Below are positions 10,937 to 22,487 of a DNA stretch of 64,000 bases, piece after piece. The notes below the pieces were generated by a model that did no database searches, was not told where the DNA came from, and worked only from the letters and a program-made list of their open reading frames with translations. Where the stretch lies: assembly GCA_000469685.2 (NCBI GenBank), contig LS997563.1, positions 12,781,940 to 12,845,939 on the forward strand, read 5' to 3'. This DNA is from Haemonchus contortus (taxonomy: Eukaryota > Nematoda > Chromadorea > Rhabditida > Trichostrongylidae). Within the stretch, counting starts at the first letter, position 1. Every line of letters starts with the position of its first letter. A program made the translations under genes and the position numbers.

Positions 10937-13330
10937 CGCTGCTGCGGCAAACGCAACACGACCGCTGTCTCACCGTGCTATAATCACGTAGGGGCTAGTC
11001 ATACCAGAACGACGCAGAACTTCCCCGTTTGTGACGTGTTACGTGTACCATAACTTCATGACAATTTGCAAGCACGTGTGATGGACAGCATAGGTGAACT
11101 TGTCGACATTTTCCAACATTGGCGCTAAATCGTAGTCCGGTTATATCCGTTTCTTCATTAAAAGTATCGGTGACCTTCCGCAACCCGTCTTCGTCTTCAC
11201 CTATGACTGCGATGTCATCCGCAAAATCCAGATCGGTGAGACTTACATCGTCAAACCAGCTTACGCCTACCGTAGTTTCGGCGTTGTTTTCCTCATGACA
11301 AAATCTAGGTTGATTTTGAACAGCATAGGCTAAAGGATGCACCCTTGCCGTGCTCCCATGACGATTTTGAAGAAATGGGTATAACCTGTATCCGTCTTTA
11401 CGCAACAGGAAGAGTTGAGGCACAGATTCTCGAATAAGCGAAATAAAGGCCTCGCTTTGCCTTACATTCTGAGGCTTTCCCATAATGTGTTGTATGCTAC
11501 CGAATGGCTTTTTAAAGTCCCCGAGATTGATGAAGAGTACATGACTACTCAATGCTCAATGCATTGCTCGATAATGTTACGAAGAGTAATAATTTGCTCA
11601 CAACACGATCTTCCTTTTCTGAACCCAGACTGTTCTTCACTTTGTCGGCTATCAATTGCGTCACGGAGTTGTCGCAACAGCATAACGCGAAATGCTTTCC
11701 CAGGTACCGAAATAGCGTGGTACTTCTCCGATTTTCACAAACCAAAGAACTTCCTTATTAGGAAGCTTTACAATCACTCCTTTCCTCCAGTCCTCAGGGA
11801 CCTCTTCACTATTCATTCCAGCAACGGTTTCGCAATTCTGGGAGCTTCTTAACTATCGTGTTGCCACCTACCTTCGGCGTTTCTGCAGGAATCTGATTCA
11901 CGCCAGAGGCTCTCCTGTTGCGAAGGCGTTGAACTTGGTTGCTTCTTTTGGGGTTATATTGCCAACATCGACGTCGAACTCATTAGTTGACTCCATTCAC
12001 TCAAAACAGTAAGTCCTCTGCGGTTAAGGCTGGTTAAGGATGTTCCAAAGTTGCTGGATCCATCTTTCTTCCTGTTCACCTGCACTCAAAAAGTATTTGC
12101 CATTACTGTTCGACTGGACGAATTGACAGTGCTTGAACTTTCTATAAATTTATTACCAATGCGGGTATTCGAGTCACCACGTCCCGTAACATGCTAAGCT
12201 TCTGCTCCTTTCTGCCAATACCAGGCTTTTTTGTCCCGGCGATAAGAGCTTTTCACGAGTTGATACAGCTCAGCATACTCGAGATTTACTTCATCGATCT
12301 CGCCTCCATTTTTCGCTTTTTCTCTTCCAAGGCTCCCTCTCTTCTATCCGCTGCCATGTGCTTCCCTGGATCCATTGTTCTTCCGTCTCCCGCGTCTTCG
12401 TCCGACTCTTTTCTGAGCACAATCCTGGATGAGTCATTTGACGGATGTCCATTTTTCCTCCAAAGTTCCACCTCTTCTAGAGCCCCAAATCGATCCCGTC
12501 ATTCCGGAGCAAAATTTGCAGTAGTCGCCGGATCTTTCAGCCTCACCAAAGCGGGTGGTCTAATGATTTTACCTTTCTTCTCTTGTTCATCGGCTTAAGT
12601 TTGATTGACGCTTTCACAAACTGCTGACCTGAACAGACGTCAGCGCCACACTGAACACCCGAACATCTTAAAGAAGCGTTTTCTACTTCTTGCCTATACA
12701 AATGTAGTCAATCTTATTCCTCGTTTTCCCATGGGGCGAATACCAGGTTTTGTTATAGATCTTTCCCATGTGCTGTAAGAACGATTTTTAACACACAGTG
12801 CATTCTGCTTACAGAACAAAGCTAGTCCTTCGCCATGCTCAGTCAGAGGAAGCGAATGGCCTAGCTGTTCGCTCACGTCGGTTCTGACACAATGACCCAT
12901 TAAAATCACCAAAGATAAGTTTCAAATCTCTTCTCAGAACGTCATCAAGAATGTCCTGAAGTTGCTCATAGAGCTGACTTTCATTCATCATTCATGCTCT
13001 CCGTAGGCTCATATACTTGGACGACGGCGATGCTGGTGTGCCTCGTTATAAATCGCACCACGGTTATTCTCTCTTTCACTGGTTTCCACTCAACAATTGC
13101 TTCCGCTACACTATTACTCAAAACAAACCTCACTCATCTTTCATAACTTTTTCCCGGGCCGAAGAACAGCATATACTTCTCACAGCTTCTCATACAGCCC
13201 TGGCCGTCCATCGGACTTCGCTGATCCCCATTACATCCATGTGTTAGTTGTCGAACTTTCGGAGTAGCTTGCAAGGTTCCAAGACTGAGACAGTGTGCGC
13301 ACATACTATGTTCCAACAAAAAATTTGCTT
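10937..13330 (-). mobile_element. Decayed RTE-like retrotransposon (endonuclease and reverse transcriptase)
   Basis: Minus-strand fragments in several frames. From 13330 down: an endonuclease-like start with GISEVRWT, a stretch ending VVQVYEPTE, IFGDFNG, then a frame ending in a KTRN-IDY-like block near 12720-12770. At 10995-11552 a 185-codon frame has LTDLDFADDIAVIG, the reverse-transcriptase active-site block with FADD. Many frameshifts and stops show it is inactive. RTE is preferred over CR1 because of the KTRNxIDY-like endonuclease end and the FADDIAV type of box. Its 3' part is at 7218-7417, across the fold-back insertion. Confidence 0.7.
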
Positions 13331-13930
13331 ATGCGTGAGAGAATCGAATCCCGCAACGGCATACTCTCCGTCACAAGGCTAAAGTTATGCTATCTCGATG
13401 CAACCATGGAGATTTTCTCCACAGTAGGAGATAGGCTAACCCTTCGTACCAATCCTCCTCCTTTCTCATTCGGGCTTGCTATCACAAACGGCGGAGTTGA
13501 TTCGAGCATCGCCTGCTGTTATATAAAGGGAGAGCCCGCATGAAAGTTCGCGGCTTTGGTGCATCTGCTCCTTTCGCCTTTCTATAAACCGTTAGCTTAG
13601 AAGTTGAAAAACAGCTCTAGACTTCACATTGACCAGCGATGACGGGAACGGTTTCCTCAATGGTAAGAAAAATCCGATCTAAGCCGAATCCCCCAACAAT
13701 TATCAGAACAATAGCTTCGTGCGAAACATGTCGATCCCTGTATCCGAACTACATTCACTAAAAACTAAACTAAATAGAAACTGAAACAAACGGAAAGTAA
13801 TAATGAGCTCATTGCCCCACCATGTCATGCTACATAAATATATACGGCTCTTTTCTAATCAATATTTAAGTTGCGATTTTCTATAGGCTCTGAAGATTGA
13901 TTCACACTGATCTCCAGTATATAACAATGA
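13331..13930. other. No gene seen
   Basis: AT-rich sequence with short ORFs only. It lies between the RTE-like relic and a possible small secreted-protein ORF. Confidence 0.5.
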
Positions 13931-14149
13931 CTATCGTAGCACATCTTGTGGTGCAGATTGGCGGGGAAGAAAGAGCAGGAACTGGAGTAGTTCAAGAGAT
14001 TCAAAGCTAGAGAAAGTAAAAAAAGGGTCGTCAGAGATCATGGCGGCAGGAATATCATGGAAAGGACCTTCAAACGAGTGACCAGTTGGCGCAATCGCGC
14101 AAAGAACTATTGACAGAAGGCCGAAAAATGAACTCCATAGAGCATTCAT
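13931..14149 (-). CDS. Possible small secreted protein or first exon
   Basis: 72-codon minus-strand ORF starting MNALWSSFFGLLSIVLCAIA, a good signal peptide, followed by GHSFEGPFHDIPAAMISDD and a Phe/Leu-rich C-terminus. Family not recognised. Small secreted proteins of this kind are common in parasitic nematodes. A GT shortly after codon 26 and a TTTCTCTAG inside the frame mean part of it could be intronic. A TGACGTCA palindrome lies about 20 bp upstream of the start. The ORF may also be chance. Confidence 0.3.
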   Translation of the reverse strand: MNALWSSFFGLLSIVLCAIAPTGHSFEGPFHDIPAAMISDDPFFTFSSFESLELLQFLLFLPRQSAPQDVLR

Positions 14150-14249
14150 AGTGCTGAGACTGACGTTGACGTCACAATGCCAACATCGTCGCTAGCGGTC
14201 AGTGGCTGCTTTCATAGTCCGCCGGCCAGCGTGTCGGCTGAAGTAAAAC

Positions 14250-14377
14250 GAATTAGTTCGTTTTTAAAAAATCTACGTCTGTTGCTTTTTATTTGACGGT
14301 CAGAACTCGACCGTAATGAATCTGACCGTAAATAAAGTGCAACAGACGTAGATCTCTCACATACAAACTAAGTTACT
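14250..14377. repeat. Hairpin repeat (MITE-like)
   Basis: CTACGTCTGTTGC and a TTTGACGGTCAG block (from 14273) are mirrored by CTGACCGTAAATAAA and GCAACAGACGTAG (to 14351), around a loop of about 18 bp. An outer weaker pair (TTAGTTCGT / ACAAACTAA) extends it. No coding capacity; likely a short non-autonomous DNA transposon. Confidence 0.6.
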
Positions 14378-16318
14378 GCAAGTAAAAAGATCTATCGAGA
14401 GCAAGGAAAAGACTCTACTGTTGGCATTCGATCATTGCAAAATCATGGGGTAAAGTTGATCTGAAACGATCTAATCCCGCTGCGGTACCAATGCCTGGAA
14501 CTGCATTAATGTACTGTAGTAGAGTACGGTGCGTCGTTATGGGCTCTGCTGGGCGGTTGCATTTTACAGTTCGAGTCACTTTGGATCCGCTAACAATTCT
14601 TGTTTTCGTGACACGCATGATAAGAATGAACTATGACAAGTTTGAAATTACATAAATGAACGCTGAAAATTTGGTGGGACCTCACCACAATTTTCTCCAT
14701 AATTTTAGGGTATCCAGTTTCAGACAAATAATGGAGGCGACAGGACGGAATGAAGCAAAAGGCCCGAAAAGCGCCAAATTTAGCGTATTTAGAGGAGCGT
14801 GAGGAACACAAACTGAAGTAAATTTAGGAGTTGGACGAGAATGTGAAGATAGAAGTTGCATGCAATGCATGAAAGGGGTGTTCGAATGAGCATCGCACCT
14901 TTTCGTAGAGCTGGCTACAGTGAGCTGCATGCGTGCGAAGTGAGGGCCCCGGTGCGAATTTTGCACCATCTTTAGCTTTACAGTACTCGTTTGCCTAATA
15001 CGTGTACGCCCGCTAAGCCTGTTCTGCTACTCTTACTACGCCCAACAGAATCCCTGGCTAAGGTTGGGGTTGCAGGTCAATAGAAGGGGAAAATTTTGGA
15101 GATCATTCACAGAAAGGCCTTTTTTGATTTCCCCTCACTGCAGGCAATCGCTAACCCTTTTTCGTTCCTGATCGCCCAAGTAAACTTTGCGCTCCATTCA
15201 ATGTATTACTTTCTCCTAAACGGTGAGGTCACATATAAACTCCCATTTTTAAGTAAGTGTACAATCTGTATTACTGTAATAACTGTTATAACAGTATAAA
15301 GCAATGTGCAGTTCAACCTTCAGGCTTTGAGGTCCGGGTAAATGGCAAACGTTAATAATGACTGATAACGGTAATGAGAAGATAATGCGGTAAGCGCAGG
15401 TGGATTCCGAGAAAGAAGCTTCCCAAGTGAAAGGTTTTTTCATCGTCTGTGTTTGAGTGAATTTCCTCTTTATCTATTCTCGTCCCTATACAAAATCAGC
15501 ACAGGCGTTCCGATGAGAATATCATCTCAATGGTGGTTCCATGTAGATGAACAGGGGAGTTCACGAAAAGAAGACGAAGTAAAGCCACTATCTCCCACAA
15601 GACGGATTCAATCGTCCCGTGAATGTGTGACACAGTAACCAAATACACGCTGAATCGCCTCGAAACACCCGTCACGACGCAGAGGAAAGGTAACCCGGAT
15701 CAAGCCCGCGGGATCGGGTGGTGGGTTATTAGGGGTAACTGTGTCGTGTATCCTAAAATCCCTCTAATCTCCTCCCATATATAAAACGGTAAACTTGTGT
15801 GCCTGTTTGTGGAACTGTTTGGGCGTATTTCCGAAAGTCACGTGGGCACGACGAAATGTCACGTAAACGCAGTGAAGAAGCAGTTATGAAGTGAGAACTC
15901 TAGAGTTACTATTAATTTGATCCCCTAACAAATCTAAGATAAGCGGTAGTGGGCGTATGAAGCACGCGTGCATAGCCCAACTGGTTGGTGCATAGATCAG
16001 GCTCGAAGTATATCTGATGGCTAATGTGCACGCTAAGAATCCTGAAAGGTTCGCGCGATCAGACAGCTCTGATGTGTCTACCAAAATTAAGCAAGTTTTT
16101 GGACTAGTGGCAAAGTCTTTGGCGAAAATTATACCACAACTTCTGAGTTGACAAATTATGGAAGTGAGATGTGAAAGCTCATTTCTGATTTCCTGGCTGA
16201 AGACCAATATACACCGTCTACTTCGACGCGTGACACTTCTGTAATCGCAATTATTCACTCATGCGTGGGAATTTTAAAAAAAGTTAAGAATTTTCAAGCA
16301 TTTATTGATGAGAAATTT
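14378..16318. repeat. 3' flank of copy B: older duplicated sequence
   Basis: Inverted, diverged counterpart of the 3' flanks of copies A and C. It keeps the 354 bp that copy A has lost but lacks about 265 bp present after the stop in A and C (A 4166-4431). No gene recognised; the longest frame (15884-16258) also exists, with many changes, after copy C. Confidence 0.6.
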
Positions 16319-19300
16319 TCATTCATCGCATAACCGACATCCCCGAGGACAGTAAGTCTTCCTTTGCTCATACGTGATACCCTCACGATCGCAGAATCCG
16401 TTCGCAATGTGTGCTGGGCATCTAAATAGAAAACCATCGGAATTATCTTTCTGTGAGTCTTAGTACAGAGTCCTTCTCTTACTCTGGGCGATCCTCGCAC
16501 TTCTGTTGTTCTTCGACAGCATGGGTAGTAGTAGCAATAGTGGTGGGCGTAGGCCATGTGGTGCTACGGGTCGTTGGCCTTACTGTAGTTGGTCGAGGCT
16601 CGTTCTTCGAAACTAAAGCAGTTCGATGAGGCTGCAACATTAACTCAGGCACGATTCACTGCTGCACTACCATGTCTGTATCGTATAACCGTTTGTGATA
16701 TATAAGCCCTATTCCATGTTATTATAGGAACCCGATTGGTATAAGAACGGAGCTTGGTTCCTGCGTCGCGAGGAGAACAGAACCTGAAGAAGAAATTAGA
16801 AAGCAGTTGTTTGAATAAGACTGTAAGGTTAACAGTGCACATTTTTTCACGAAAACAACACCTATAACCAGTAAGTTGCTGATTCCTGTTTGTCTTGATT
16901 TCTACACCAGCGTTTGGACAGCCTTCGAGGGCATGCTCATCGGAAAAGCTTGCGAGCTCTATTTCAATTTCGGTATTCTCAGGAGACTGAAAAGTAAATG
17001 GTCATAGTATTTAAAAACAATATCAGTTCCGAAAGCCGTTGGTCGTGCTTAATACATCTGATTTCCCCTCCAACAGTCACTATTCTCTATTGGCAACGAT
17101 TCCGCAGCGTACTTGAATCCAATAGTAGCACATCGCGTAATTTTCGTGAGATTTGGCATAGTCTCCTAGGAAATCTGTGAAATTTTGCCACTCCGTCGAA
17201 GCATGAAATGTTTGCCCGCATCCTTCTATTAATTGTCCACTTCTGTCGGATGTGAAATTCCTCCCATTAGGCTGGAAACAATGTAAATAATAAATTAATT
17301 TCGCAAGCACCCAAGAACGCATTTGCATACCCTCTCATCGCATCGAGTTCCAGCGTATCCTCCAGGACAGACGCACCGGGAGCAGTTGAGTGGATGAGGG
17401 TATCCACCATTTTGACATTCCACTTTTCTGATCCCCCTCTTGTCACACAATTCTGGAAGCAGTACCCTGTTGACTAATTTCAAAGATGGACTGAGGAGAT
17501 GTGGTGGCAGAGCACACTCTATCTCCCACGCTAGTTCCTTGGTCCGAATGCCCGATCGATACTCACCCAGGGCAACCGGACTTTTCAACTTTTTCAGATC
17601 GCTTGAACAGTACCAGATTTGTCGGGGGAGGATGAAGCACTGACTTGAACATTTACTGGCAACAGTCATTGTATAGGTCACGCGCATTAACTGCCACTAC
17701 GATTCTAAATGGAAGTCGAACGCGTGGTCCTGTCCCAAAAAATGAACAGGAAAGTAAGAAAGACTTCACTACATACTTTCGAAGACTGTAGTTTTTGATA
17801 GTTCAGCAAAGTCTAGAACAAGTTCTCTCGGTGTAAGGAGAAGGTGCTCCCTCATTGCGGCATGTGGTACCTCAGCGTAACAACTTTACCTCAAACTGAT
17901 CAATTCTGTCGACTCACTATCGCATCCGTAGAGTTTGTTCACCATTAAAGCGTCGATGAATGAAACGAATGGCGACCCAAGAGTTTCTCGGTAGTCCTTG
18001 TCGTACGGTGTCAGCGTTGGAAGTTCAGGGTTAATCGCAGCACTGCGAATAGATATTTAAGAACAAGCACGCCACTCAATACAATCAATGTGGTTAATGT
18101 TGTGGATTTGGCGATTTTGAAAATTATGATGTATATGATCAAGCAAAGAAATTCAACTCAGCAAAATGAAATAAAACAAAGTAAGCATCTTGTTGAAGTT
18201 ATATGGACTAACTCTGACGCGCGATAGTGCATGATGCTACCGTAGTCGTAGTCCAGACCAAAGTTATCGTTTAGGTCCGATGACTTCCACTCGAATTGGC
18301 TTACCCAGTACTTCTGGAAGCAGGTGTAATTATGGACAACTTCGCCAACTCATCCTCCTCTCCTTGACCATACCTGGATATTTTCTACATTCACTATAAT
18401 GTGGTCATTGCGATCATGCCTGGACATAGTGTGGTAAAATCCTAGAGTATGGCCAAGCTCGTGGGCTGCGATAGATTTAGTCTCACATGCGTCCGCTAGA
18501 GATATCTGTTGCAGGCCTCCTGCTTTTCCAAGACTCGACCAACATCCACCCTTTGCTTGCACTATCAAAAGATCTTGGCCTCGAACTGGAAACAAACAGT
18601 GTTCGAGGCGATTTCTGGTAAACAGTACATTGATAGAAAAATAAGCAGTGAAAAATAATATAATCGACATAACTGTTCTTAAAAAAAACTAAACATATTT
18701 AAAGTTGTCTACATTGATCATGGCGTCTCGCTCTGTGAAGGTCGTTCTCAATGCCGTTCTCAACCGTTCAGTAGGACTAGAATGTGAAGAAGTTCTCAAA
18801 AAGATTACCGTATTGCTTCAGAGTCTCTACGTCGCTTATGCGCTCAAAGCGAACATCATGTTGGAACCGAATACATGTGTCCTTCGTCCACATAGTCGCT
18901 CCTCTCAAAAAGGCTTCCCTGGCATCTTCACCTGTAGTACAACCTTTACTTCCAATTCTTCTAGCACTAGCAGGACATTTTTTCTCACCTAGAGTTGTGT
19001 TGAAGATGTAATTCACGGTGAAATTGCTCCAAAGCCTCACGCCGTCTCTGTCTCTGATCGCCTGACGTTTAGTGCGGTTGGCACCTTCCAGTTCCTCTTC
19101 AAGTTCTTCGATGATGATTTCACCTTGCACCCTTGAACAGACGTTTCAGTTTTACTGAAGCTTTTTTCATTACTAGAACATACTCGTTGAGATAGATGTC
19201 ACCCTGGAAGAGCTTTTTGTCGATATTGGCTTTTTTGTTGATTTCGTCAATGTAGTCTCCTTCTGGGTTGAAATGATCATGCTTCATTGTTGGTAGTTCC

Positions 19301-19838
19301 TGGAAAAGATTGTTGAATAATTACTTCTCAGATAAGTGTGCATTGTGCAGCCTACCTCTATGATTAAGGTAGTTAGCACTGAAATGATACTCAATCGTAT
19401 ACATAACTGTTTCACTTCTTAAATTTCAACTAGCTAAAGGACATTTCTACAGTTGCCTTCAGTGGATTGCTACCTCCACATGTGCACCACGAGGTCTTGG
19501 TCAGTGCGACTTGTTAAAGAAACGACAAATAGAATGAGCAATAGATACCTCGAGTTCTTGAAGTGTTTCCTTCGCTTTCGGTGTGAGATGGAACGTTTGC
19601 CGAGTTCCATTCCCTATGTTTCTGATCCTGTCAATGATCGCCACTTCTGCGTTGTCAATGAACTACAATATTAGAGACATTTAGAACTTCAACACCATCA
19701 AAAAGGCATGAAAATTATTGTCAAGTAAATAGGTAGTGATTAAGAGACTCAGAAGGAAACCTCTTCATTGTTGATAGTGGTGGTGCTGTTAACCGTGACA
19801 GTTAGAACCGAGAGAAAGATGAGTGAAATTAACCTCAT
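16319..19838 (-). CDS. Astacin metalloprotease copy B (inverted duplicate)
   Basis: Mirror copy of the gene at 607-4126: position x in copy A corresponds to 20445-x here. The start codon is at 19838 and the stop at 16319-16321. All 14 exons, the splice sites, the zinc motif (about 18440-18485) and the six-Cys ShKT are preserved, and I found no frameshift or stop inside an exon. The few differences from A are single bases, such as a synonymous Gly change beside the FQGD motif and an Ile for Val at the first residue of exon 2. So this copy should encode a secreted protease nearly identical to A. The 3' flank departs from A and C just after the stop, where about 265 bp are missing. Copies B and C are divergently oriented and share a head-to-head 5' region. 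Confidence 0.87.
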
Positions 19839-20609
19839 CCTGAAATGTACATCTCGAAAAGTGTGATGTCATTTGGGTCTTATACTACACACAAAGAGTA
19901 GAGTAAACAGGGACATGGTCAAACTGTTCGCTACAAATACTTATCGTGAAGGTAAATTCGCTTTCTCACCACTTATCGATGAAAAATTTCAAAGTCAACT
20001 GGTTCTTTTGAGTCTTACCTCTTTTATCAAAGAGAGCATCAATTTCAATCACATTAGTCTCCTATGTGCTTGACCCATCTACAAATTTCGGCTAAGGCGC
20101 TGATTACGAACTTATTGAAGCGCCTTAATGCCTCGTCTTGGACACCACTACCTAAGTGAAACGATTTGCCATTGCCCTGAATGTTCTACTGCTTAATCCG
20201 TTCCTCATCTTACATATTATAATAGCTTTGAAAAGATTTGTACACGTCTGGCAGCACAAAAAACTGAAATTCTACATTGGATGTGGTATGGGGCACTTCA
20301 TCTATGTTGAAGAGCTCGGTGGGTCAGTATTCTTGGCGTCCAGTAGTTGTCAGAACAGACCATTCTACCCATATCCTTAATCGAAAAATTTGGTTCTTTA
20401 CTGTTTTCTCCGAGAGTGAAAGCTTGATTAACGATCCCAAGTCTATTTTCAAAGAACTCAACTCATTTGAAGCCAATTTCAAGAATGATAGCTTAGAAAT
20501 GATATGAAATAATAGCAACTAAAATCAGTAAAGAATTCATATGAATTAATAGCTACTGAAGCTGGGCATTGTAGAAATGCTAATGTGCAGAAGCGAGGCA
20601 ACAGCTTCA

Positions 20610-20617
20610 CTTTTATA
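20610..20617 (-). promoter_or_regulatory. Possible TATA box upstream of copy B
   Basis: Mirror copy of the TATAAAAG at 22480-22487, pointing towards copy B. The same reservations apply. Confidence 0.25.
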
Positions 20618-21048
20618 CACAGGTTCATTTTATCATGTACGTATAGTATTTGATTTGATAGGGCTGAAGAAACATCAATCCCTCCCACGCCCATACCAAA
20701 GTAAACTTTTCCGAGCGATCCACCTTCCAGAATCCTCTCCTTATCTCACAAAGGATCGATACTTGGTGTCGCAGTGCCCATTCATAGTGAGGTGAGATGC
20801 ATACGCCGCAGGTGTTTTCAAACGCTGATCTCAAACTCGCAGAAAAGGAACAGTTTTCTCTTGTTTCTTGTGCTACACCAGCGTTTCGAGAGCCGAGTGG
20901 TTTGATGATCTGTGCTAAAGGAGTGGGATTGGACTCATAGGTATAACATGGAAGGTCGAACCATTGATGTACATAAGCTCTCATTTTGCTTCCTCACAGA
21001 ATGTGTCCTGAACGCTTGCGAAAGCTTCCTGCGCTTCACATTGACTAA

Positions 21049-22048
21049 CTACGCACTTTTTGCTCATCTGGGTACTGCAAAATGAGAACCGAGAAGGGGT
21101 TTCTGTGGCTTCCACTGACCTATAGGTGTTGTTTTGCACCAGAGAACCACTCAAGATCGTATTACGAAATTTTTGAGGCGTCGTGTGCTTTCAACAGAGA
21201 GCGCTCGAATGAGCCATCCGACAAGAGCCCTCTTTGAAAGAACGACATCCTTCACTCTCGTGCAAGACTGTCACTTTTTCGAAGTCAGAAATGTGTAGCT
21301 GCAAGGAACTTGATATCTTCGAAGTATTACTCTTGGGGCAACAAGTGGTCAATTTGGATACAAATAGATAACCCAATAATCGTCAAGAAGTCCTTTAAAG
21401 TGTAAACGCGGTGGGACCCAATACCGAAACATAAGCAACAATACTCGCCTCAAAACCTGGTCCATCTGAAACTCGCTTTGAAGTTTCCCTTTACGGACCA
21501 ATAGTTGTTGATTTTTATGGTCATTCAGAGGGAAAAGAATCAAAATGATGAAAAGGTGATTAAAATTGCTGTCGTGGGATGAGATTATGATATTCATTTA
21601 GGAATGACTTCTTTTTTCACATTCTCCACTAATTCTCAAAGGCCGCTCGCAATCGTCAGAACTAACATCATAATTTGTCGAAATTAGAATAATTTGAAGA
21701 AAAACGTTCTCGATTACTTCCCTTCAGCTCTTATAGTTGGTGTTCGGTCATGATGTAACAAATATCTATTGTTTTTCATCCATGAAGGAATATTTTTTCG
21801 TACTCGGACGTTGAAGCCTCTGAATTCCACCTCAGAATTTAAGCTCGTGGGCGAAACCACAAAGGTGAATGCTACCTTCTACCATGAAACTTATACGTTC
21901 CAAAGAAGATGTAAAGTTCTCTCTCGCGATTTGGTGGATATGTCGTCATTATCATCAAAAGGCAGCAAGAGAGTTAGTATGACTGCATTTCCGGGCTCGT
22001 CTTTCTCCAAGAAGATCGCGATGTCCCAAAATGTGAGGAAAATAACAT
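21049..22048. other. Single-copy centre of the B/C palindrome
   Basis: About 1 kb between the two head-to-head protease copies, with no internal inverted symmetry that I can see. It holds short ORFs on both strands (the longest runs from 21769 into the arm, 115 codons), but none has a recognisable domain or clear splice sites. With the flanking 1.2 kb of each arm it forms the shared upstream region of copies B and C. Confidence 0.6.
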
Positions 22049-22479
22049 ATTGTCAATATGAAGCGCAGGAAGCTTTCGCAAGCGTTCAGGACACATTCTG
22101 TGAGGAAGCAAAATGAGAGCTTATGTACATCAATGGTTCGACCTTCCATGTTATACCTATGAGTCCAATCCCACTCCTTTAGCACAGATCATCAAACCAC
22201 TCGGCTCTCGAAACGCTGGTGTAGCACAAGAAACAAGAGAAAACTGTTCCTTTTCTGCGAGTTTGAGATCAGCGTTTGAAAACACCTGCGGCGTATGCAT
22301 CTCACCTCACTATGAATGGGCACTGCGACACCAAGTATCGATCCTTTGTGAGATAAGGAGAGGATTCTGGAAGGTGGATCGCTCGGAAAAGTTTACTTTG
22401 GTATGGGCGTGGGAGGGATTGATGTTTCTTCAGCCCTATCAAATCAAATACTATACGTACATGATAAAATGAACCTGTG

Positions 22480-22487
22480 TATAAAAG
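22480..22487 (+). promoter_or_regulatory. Possible TATA box upstream of copy C
   Basis: TATAAAAG about 780 bp before the copy C start codon, followed by a pyrimidine-rich stretch. Its mirror image lies upstream of copy B. The distance to the ATG is long, so use as the protease promoter would need an upstream exon or trans-splicing; a chance match is possible. Confidence 0.25.

Larger units (their letters stand above)
16297..21048 (-). repeat. Segmental duplication unit, arm B of the B/C palindrome
   Basis: Inverted partner of 22049-30500 (mapping x -> 43097-x up to the CR1 insertion). The match is essentially continuous from just past the astacin stop codon to 21048, where it stops sharply after a shared ...GCGCTTCA block. 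Together with arm C it forms a palindrome with arms of nearly 5 kb. Confidence 0.9.

Noticed and set aside
21769..22116. 115-codon ORF at the palindrome centre
   Set aside because: It crosses the arm boundary, has no signal, domain or homologous frame in arm B, and is of a length expected by chance in this much sequence.
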